The notes beneath the pieces were generated by a model. It was not told the origin of the DNA. It saw only the letters and a list, made by a program, of their open reading frames with translations, and made no database searches. DNA of 35,280 bases from Planctomycetota bacterium (lineage in GTDB: Bacteria > Planctomycetota > Planctomycetia > Pirellulales > Pirellulaceae), in NCBI GenBank assembly GCA_024276655.1, contig JAJRWU010000252.1, positions 1-35,280 of the forward strand, given 5' to 3'. The position numbers and the translations under genes are program-made. The first letter of the stretch is position 1. Every line of letters begins with the position of its first letter. Shown piece by piece: positions 30,339 through 35,280 of the stretch.

Positions 30339-31238
30339 CTAGGGCACGAGGCGATAGCGTTGGTCGAGCACATAAAACTCGAAACCACTGCCCTTATTTC
30401 TTACTCCGAAAATAGTTTTTTTGACTTCTTTCAGCGGCCGGCCTTTTAACTTAGCTAACTCGGCCGTGGCCAGCAGGTTTTCGGTTTCCGCCGGAATAAA
30501 CTGCATTTGCACCCGGCCGCTCGTTTTCACGCCGGCGTTGTTCAACAATTCGGCGTCGGCTTGTTGCAACTCGCCGCCGCGCCAAATCATGAGCAGGCGT
30601 TTTTCGTCTTTGGCCTTGCCGGAACGGCGGTCGGGCTTGGGTTTGGAAAGATTGAACGCATATTCGACGTTTGAATCGCCTCCGCCGGTAACGCCCAACT
30701 CAATTTTGAAAAAATCGAGTTTGCGGGCGTAGGTTTTGAGGTTGCCGGAGCCGAATTGAATCTGCCAGCGTTCGGCGCGGGGGATTAAATCAGACCCTTC
30801 GCCCAACGGACCGGCCCGCCGCGAATCGCCCAGCCCGTTGCCACCGGTGGTGGCCGCGGCAACGCCTTCGGCGAACTCCGGCGAAGCCGCCACCGAAGAG
30901 ACGGCGTCGGTCACGGCTTCCAACGACTGCTCCACCTGCGGCTCTTCAAATTGCTCCAACTCCTCCACGCCGGGCGGCTCCAAATCGCGGGCGGTGCCAA
31001 TGGCGTGGTCGCCGCGGCCTTCGGCTTCTTCGATGATCTCGACTGGAACCGCGACTTTCGTGAACCAGGTTCGGGAGGTCAGTGCAATAATGAATAACAG
31101 CAAGGCCACGAACCCCACCATGAACACCAACGACACCAACGCGCTGGCCACGCGTTCGTAGAACGAAACATGCAGCACCCCCACCGATTTCGACGGTGGA
31201 CGCGTCCTCGACGATGGTGGCTGGGCGACCGTGGTCAC
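30339..31238 (-). CDS. Single-pass membrane protein in TonB position, unknown family
   Basis: The protein has 299 residues. The topology resembles TonB: a short basic cytoplasmic tail (MTTVAQPPSSRTRPPSKSVG), one membrane helix (ALVSLVFMVGFVALLLFIIA), a long acidic, Pro/Gly-rich periplasmic linker (ARDLEPPGVEELEQFEEPQV and on), and a folded C-terminal domain from about 155 (WQIQFGSGNLKTYARKLDFF to FEFYVLDQRYRLVP). I see no TonB C-terminal motif, so this is position and topology, not homology. It lies directly upstream of the ExbB gene on the same strand and could be the element moved by the ExbB-ExbD motor. The start is a GTG at 31238 with no clear ribosome site; other starts are possible. Confidence 0.75.
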   Translation of the reverse strand: MTTVAQPPSSRTRPPSKSVGVLHVSFYERVASALVSLVFMVGFVALLLFIIALTSRTWFTKVAVPVEIIEEAEGRGDHAIGTARDLEPPGVEELEQFEEPQVEQSLEAVTDAVSSVAASPEFAEGVAAATTGGNGLGDSRRAGPLGEGSDLIPRAERWQIQFGSGNLKTYARKLDFFKIELGVTGGGDSNVEYAFNLSKPKPDRRSGKAKDEKRLLMIWRGGELQQADAELLNNAGVKTSGRVQMQFIPAETENLLATAELAKLKGRPLKEVKKTIFGVRNKGSGFEFYVLDQRYRLVP

Positions 31239-31779
31239 GAGAAAAACACTCGGCTAGGAAGATGGAAACAAGATGAGAAAGTAAGACAAAACCTCAAACT
31301 GCGGCGAATCGCCTTGGTGGGTTTGAAGATTTGAACAAGGGGATTAGATCGGGGCGGTGCAAACCGCTGTTGCTTGAGAGCGAACTCCCAGACATTAACG
31401 TTCAGACAGCACCACCGCCCACGAAATTCGATCGTAATGAGGGCGTGAACCGTTGTCAAGGAACCGAAGTCTTTGTCCTGCCGGGGTTTGCCATGAAATG
31501 CGGAGGCCCGCCCAGGGGGCGCGGCGGTGGTTTGCAAAAAAGCAGGAAGGTTCTCGCGCGTTTTGCTCCCGGTCTGGGGCCAGATGCATTACAATCTTGG
31601 CCTCGCGCTCGCCGTGGTTCTTAACCCGGCGAATCCACCTTTCAGGGATTTGGGCGGCTTGTCTTCCACAGGATTGGCTTTTCTTCGTTCGGCTGGCGAT
31701 GCCGAAATGCGATACTTTGGCGGAAACGATTTTTTCAATGCATACATCTCGCAGAGCCACGTGTTCGCGCAAGCAGCAC
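31239..31779. other. Divergent intergenic region
   Basis: This 541-bp stretch lies between the GTG of the TonB-position gene and the preferred ATG of the large membrane protein. It should hold two divergent promoters, but none matches consensus well enough to place. The plus-strand frame stays open back to a TTG at 31453, and in-frame ATGs at 31498, 31699 and 31738 precede the one chosen, so part of it could be coding. No repeat or RNA structure stands out. Confidence 0.4.
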
Positions 31780-34251
31780 ATGGGGCGGTTTTCCCTTTCC
31801 GCGTGGAGTTTATCGACGACGGTTTTACTGTCGTGCCTATCATCGACGGCGGACGCCGAAATTCGAGCCGGCCATTTGGGAGTTCGCGCGGGAACGGAGC
31901 GGCACGTCGCGGGCCGCTGGGGGACGCTTTCCTTCGATGTCATTAATCCCGATGACACCGACGCCGAGGCTTTGGCGGTGAGCCATTTTGGCGATAATCC
32001 CAACTTGCAGTTTGGTCGGCGCATTTGGGTTCCGGCGCATTCGCATCGCACTTCGTCGTACTTGATGCTCAGTCCAAAAATCGCTACGGCGCTGGGTAAA
32101 AACTCCAACGGGCGTCAATCGATATCACTTCGGTCTGCGCTGTACGATGTCAGCAATGGCGGCCAACACGCGATTCGCAAGGAGCACGAGCAGGTGTTGC
32201 AGAAAACGGTCGTCGTGATCGAAAAGCCAACCTCCAACACAGGGCTGCTGTCCGCCGTGGACGACAACATGTTCTACGAAGGCGTGGTGGCGTGGCGCGG
32301 CGCCGTGCAAATGACCCGGCGGCTCTCCCAATTTGCCGAGCCGCCGCTGCCATCCACGCCGGAAGCCTGGCAAGGGCTCGACCAATTTATTGTCGCCGAC
32401 GACAACATCAGCGCCGACATGGTCGCTATCGACGCCCTTCGCCAATGGGTGGAGCGAGGCGGAAAACTTTGGCTGCCGCTGGACCGCCTCAGTGAAGAAA
32501 CGGTGCTCTTGCTGATGGGCGACGCCTACCAATGCCAGGAAGTCGGCCGTGTCGACTTGAGCGAGGTGTCGTTCCAGAGCGATGAGTATGGGGCGGTCGG
32601 CGGCAACGCGGCGCCTCGAACGTACGAACAACCGGTTCCTCTGGTGCGCGTCGTGACAAATCGTGCGGAGGTCGTGCATACCGTCGATGGCTGGCCGGCT
32701 TCCTTTTGGGTTCCCCTGGGCAAAGGCGAAGTGCTGTTCACCACACTGGACATTCGCGGTTGGATTCGTCCCCGCACGCCAGAAGACCCTCGCCCGGTGC
32801 ATGTGTTGCAGGGGACCGACCATGTGGCGCTGCCGTCGTTGGAATTCCTGGGCCACCGTTTCTTCGGCAGGCCGCTTCCCATGGGGCTGGCGGGAGAGAA
32901 CTACCAAGCCTATTTGGCGCCGCAGGTCGGGTATCGGATTCCCTCTCGTGCGGTCGTGACGGGAATCTTCGCGGCCTATTGCGCGACGCTCCTGGGCGGG
33001 GGCGTGTTTCTCTTTTTACGAAAGCGACTGCAACATTTTCTCTGGTTGACGCCCGTCCTCTCGGTTGTGGCGGCCGGGGTTTTGGCGTCGCTCGGCGCTG
33101 GCGCCAAGTCGACGCCCGTAACGGTCGGCAACTTGCAATTCCTGCAAGTCGCGGACGGCGGCAACAACGGTCAAATCAGCGGCGCGGTGCTCCTTTATTC
33201 CCCGCAACGGAACGATACCATACTGGGCGCTGAAAGAGGCGGAGTGTTCCTGCCTGACGTGGAAAACATTCCTAGCGCCAAACGCATGGTTTGGACCGAC
33301 TTCAACCAGTGGCATTGGGAGAACCTGGCCCTGCCGGCGGGCGCTCGACGGGCCGACTACCAGATCGACGCCTTTTTTCCCAATCCGCTCAAAGCCGAAG
33401 TAGAGTTCGGCCCCCAAGGGCTGACCGGGGAAATTCGCGGCGCCGATGCGACCACCTGGAGCGACGCCATTCTTGCAACGCCGGTGTTGGGCAATGTGGC
33501 GGTCCGTTGGAAGGAAAATCGTTTTACCGCCACGGCCGACGACTCCCTGGCTAAGGGCCAATTTCTTCTCGACGCGTTGGTGAGCGATGAACAACGCCGC
33601 CGCCAAGAGGTCTACAGGCAACTGTTGCAGAAAAGCAGCTCAAAACGCCCCTACCCGGCCACGCCCATGTTGCTCGCCTGGCGAACTCCGTTCGAAACCC
33701 ATTTCAATCTGCCCGAACACGCGCGGCAGTTCGGTTCGGCGCTGGTCGCGATTCCACTTACCTTTCGTCACACGCCGCCGGATCGCGATGTCATGATTCC
33801 CTGGCCGTTGCTGCCCTACCGAACCGTCGGCAGAACGCGCCAAGAGGCCGGCGCCTCGACCTACAACCATCGAAAAGATGAATGGCTGGCCAAGCAACGG
33901 CTGACGACCACTATTCTGCGTTTTCAAATTCCCGAATCGGTCCTTCCGCTGAAAATTTCCCAAGCCGATGTGACGCTTAAAATCAGAGCGCCGGGTCGAG
34001 AAATGGAGGTTCTCAGTGGAGATCCCCAACAGGCGGTTGAAATTGGTCGGGAGTTGAATCCGGTGGGCGCGTTTCGGTATCGGTTGACGAAACCGGAGCA
34101 ACTGTATATTGATTCGACCGGCGGCTTCTTTTTTGAATTCACCGTGAGCGACATTCTCACGCCCGACGAGTCGGGCGAAGTTTCTCAAAATGCATGGAAA
34201 GTTGAAAGCCTACGGCTGCAAGTGAAAGGCCGAACTGGCAAAAATCCTTAA
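31780..34251 (+). CDS. Large membrane protein upstream of an ABC ATPase, likely export-system accessory subunit
   Basis: The protein has 823 residues from the ATG at 31780, which gives a clean signal peptide (MGRFSLSAWSLSTTVLLSCL, then STADAE). An Ig-like start follows (VAGRWGTLSFDVINPDDTDA). Next comes a segment like glutamine-amidotransferase-fold accessory domains (LDQFIVADDNISADMVAIDA, LRQWVERGGKLWLPL). Two membrane helices lie near 391-412 and 421-441, separated by a short basic loop (RKRLQHF). A long outer region ends with FFFEFTVSDILTPDESGEV. This order of periplasmic domain then helix pair is like proteins accompanying ABC-2 exporters of the gliding or surface type. The function is not established. 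Its stop codon is the first triplet of an 18-bp repeat array that reaches the ABC ATPase gene. A start at 31738 is also plausible. Confidence 0.75.
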   Translation: MGRFSLSAWSLSTTVLLSCLSSTADAEIRAGHLGVRAGTERHVAGRWGTLSFDVINPDDTDAEALAVSHFGDNPNLQFGRRIWVPAHSHRTSSYLMLSPKIATALGKNSNGRQSISLRSALYDVSNGGQHAIRKEHEQVLQKTVVVIEKPTSNTGLLSAVDDNMFYEGVVAWRGAVQMTRRLSQFAEPPLPSTPEAWQGLDQFIVADDNISADMVAIDALRQWVERGGKLWLPLDRLSEETVLLLMGDAYQCQEVGRVDLSEVSFQSDEYGAVGGNAAPRTYEQPVPLVRVVTNRAEVVHTVDGWPASFWVPLGKGEVLFTTLDIRGWIRPRTPEDPRPVHVLQGTDHVALPSLEFLGHRFFGRPLPMGLAGENYQAYLAPQVGYRIPSRAVVTGIFAAYCATLLGGGVFLFLRKRLQHFLWLTPVLSVVAAGVLASLGAGAKSTPVTVGNLQFLQVADGGNNGQISGAVLLYSPQRNDTILGAERGGVFLPDVENIPSAKRMVWTDFNQWHWENLALPAGARRADYQIDAFFPNPLKAEVEFGPQGLTGEIRGADATTWSDAILATPVLGNVAVRWKENRFTATADDSLAKGQFLLDALVSDEQRRRQEVYRQLLQKSSSKRPYPATPMLLAWRTPFETHFNLPEHARQFGSALVAIPLTFRHTPPDRDVMIPWPLLPYRTVGRTRQEAGASTYNHRKDEWLAKQRLTTTILRFQIPESVLPLKISQADVTLKIRAPGREMEVLSGDPQQAVEIGRELNPVGAFRYRLTKPEQLYIDSTGGFFFEFTVSDILTPDESGEVSQNAWKVESLRLQVKGRTGKNP

Positions 34252-34402
34252 CAAGGCTCAACACCTTAACAAGGCTCAACACCCTAACAAGGCTCAACAC
34301 CCTAACAAGGCTCAACACCCTAACAAGGCTCAACACCCTAACAAGGCTCAACACCTTAACAAGGCTCAACACCCTAACAAGGCTCAACACCTAACAAGGC
34401 TC
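34249..34402 (+). repeat. 18-bp tandem array between two genes, spanning a stop codon
   Basis: The unit TAACAAGGCTCAACACCC (last base C or T) is repeated eight times (34249-34391, the eighth one base short), followed by an 11-base partial copy. The first TAA is the stop codon of the membrane protein gene. Each later copy repeats that TAA in the same frame until the one-base loss. Each unit contains AAGG, and the last AAGG is nine bases before the ABC ATPase start at 34409. Near-identical units imply recent slippage. Confidence 0.95.
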
Positions 34403-34408
34403 CTGGAA

Positions 34409-35280
34409 ATGGCAACCAATGATTTGGTCGTGTCTGTCGACCGGCTGACAAAAAAATACGGTGAATTTACCGCCCTCGACGATCTTTCGTTCACGTTGGA
34501 ACGCGGGCATATTCTCGGCTTCATCGGTCCTAATGGGGCGGGGAAAACCACCACCATCAAGATTCTGGTCGGTCTGGCCCGGCCAACCAGCGGGTCGGCC
34601 TCCATTGCCGGCGCCGATTGCGTGCGAGATGCTCGTAAAATCAAGCGGCTGGTCGGCTTCATGCCCGATAAGTTTGGCGCCTACGATAACATGCGCGTCA
34701 ACGAATACCTGGATTTCTTCGGCGCGGCGTTCGGCATCGGCCGCCGCAAGCGGGTCAAACGCATCGACGAAGTAATGGAAATCACCGGCGCCGCCTACAT
34801 GAAAGACCGCTACGTTTCGACCTTGAGCCACGGCATGCAACAACGCATCGGTATTGCGAGAACCTTGTTGCATGACCCGGAAGTGCTCATTTTCGACGAA
34901 CCGGCCAATGGCCTCGATCCTCAAGCCCGTATCGAAATGAGGACCCTGCTATTGCATCTGGCCGAGATTGGTAAAACATTGATCGTGACCAGCCATATTC
35001 TGCCGGAGTTGTCTCGCATTTGTGATACCGTGGCGATTATCACCGAAGGCAAGTTGCGAGCTTTTGGAACGCTGGATGAAATTGTCCGGCAGGTTGGGCA
35101 GCGGCGCATGATCGATGTATTGATCAGCGAGCAATCACAATTGGAGCGCGCCCGCCAGATTCTTGAGGCCACGCTCGGCGCCTCGGCTGAAGTGGTGGTT
35201 TCGGTGGCGGAGCACGCTGTTCGTTTCCGCGCCGGCGGCACGGAGAGAGAGTTGGCCGAAGTGTTGGCCAAGCTTGTTCA
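34409..35280 (+). CDS. ABC transporter ATP-binding protein, 3' end outside window
   Basis: At least 290 residues; the frame is open to the window end. Nucleotide-binding motifs are all present: Walker A GPNGAGKTT (40-48), signature LSHGMQQR (139-146, where LSGGQ has become LSHGM), Walker B VLIFDEP (159-165), and the H-loop His196 in VTSHILPEL. Sequence character (FIGPNGAGKTTTIKILVGL, GFMPDKFGAYDNMRVNEYL) is that of the CcmA/NatA-type ATPases that drive ABC-2 exporters. After ~215 a C-terminal extension typical of that group begins (LDEIVRQVGQRRMIDVLI). A permease should follow downstream. It is preceded by the 18-bp repeat array, with AAGG nine bases before the ATG. Confidence 0.92.
   Translation, partial: MATNDLVVSVDRLTKKYGEFTALDDLSFTLERGHILGFIGPNGAGKTTTIKILVGLARPTSGSASIAGADCVRDARKIKRLVGFMPDKFGAYDNMRVNEYLDFFGAAFGIGRRKRVKRIDEVMEITGAAYMKDRYVSTLSHGMQQRIGIARTLLHDPEVLIFDEPANGLDPQARIEMRTLLLHLAEIGKTLIVTSHILPELSRICDTVAIITEGKLRAFGTLDEIVRQVGQRRMIDVLISEQSQLERARQILEATLGASAEVVVSVAEHAVRFRAGGTERELAEVLAKLV

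Noticed and set aside
30339-31238. Calling this gene tonB
   Set aside because: Topology and position fit, but the C-terminal domain shows no recognisable TonB motif, so the name would be unsupported.
34157-34390. Minus-strand frame encoding repeated LSLVRV units
   Set aside because: It is only the translation of the 18-bp tandem array; no ribosome site or start context supports a gene.
34249-34402. CRISPR array
   Set aside because: Units are directly adjacent with no unique spacers, and no cas genes are present.

Overview
The window looks like a chromosomal piece of a Planctomycetes genome, most likely Pirellulales-like. This rests on families typical of that phylum: a PVC-type membrane-bound dehydrogenase with C-terminal heme domain, a DUF1501 protein paired with a planctomycete-cytochrome/DUF1549/DUF1553 protein, a BamB-like propeller with the planctomycete helical N-terminal domain, an ExbD with a zinc ribbon, DUF5989, and a small membrane protein starting MPNDNPYKS. 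GC content is moderate to high, and Shine-Dalgarno sites are present for some genes and absent for others. I see no tRNA, rRNA, CRISPR, phage or transposase gene.

Layout. 3-1457 (+) is the 3' part of a fused 23S rRNA methyltransferase RlmKL. 1551-2390 (-) is an RNase Z-like metallo-hydrolase and 2721-3077 (-) a small membrane protein. 3390-8603 (+) is a run of three genes: a heme-binding dehydrogenase, type III pantothenate kinase, and an unusual MnmE-like GTPase. 8678-10378 (-) is a Tat-exported amidase. 10646-12400 (+) is a membrane diguanylate cyclase with a second, degenerate GGDEF domain. 12601-18531 (-) reads as one regulated cluster: an Rrf2 regulator, a cytochrome/DUF1549/DUF1553 protein, a DUF1501 protein and a radical SAM/SPASM enzyme. 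18655-19638 (-) is a Gfo/Idh/MocA oxidoreductase. 19889-20647 (+) holds a conserved planctomycete protein and a DUF5989 membrane peptide.

20969-31238 (-) is a long envelope-system locus. In transcription order it encodes a single-pass TonB-position protein, an ExbB/TolQ proton channel, two ExbD/TolR proteins (the second with a zinc ribbon), a 1163-residue transmembrane TPR/beta-propeller protein, a TPR-fused family-5 solute-binding protein with no permease, and a 481-residue secreted protein of unknown function. I consider this the best candidate for an undescribed system: a proton-motive-force-driven machine linking inner membrane and periplasm. 31780-35280 (+) starts an ABC-2-type export locus: a large membrane protein with an accessory-subunit look, then an ABC ATPase cut by the window end.

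Non-coding structure is rich. A ~100 bp palindromic element with a strong bidirectional terminator core begins exactly at the stop codons of two unrelated genes (12399-12500 and 20869-20970), and reduced hairpins with a similar core follow two other genes. A second palindromic repeat lies between two convergent gene pairs (8627-8675 and 12531-12582). An 18-bp tandem array (34249-34402) fills the gap between the stop codon of one gene and the start codon of the next, and in-frame 15-18 bp tandem repeats occur inside two genes.
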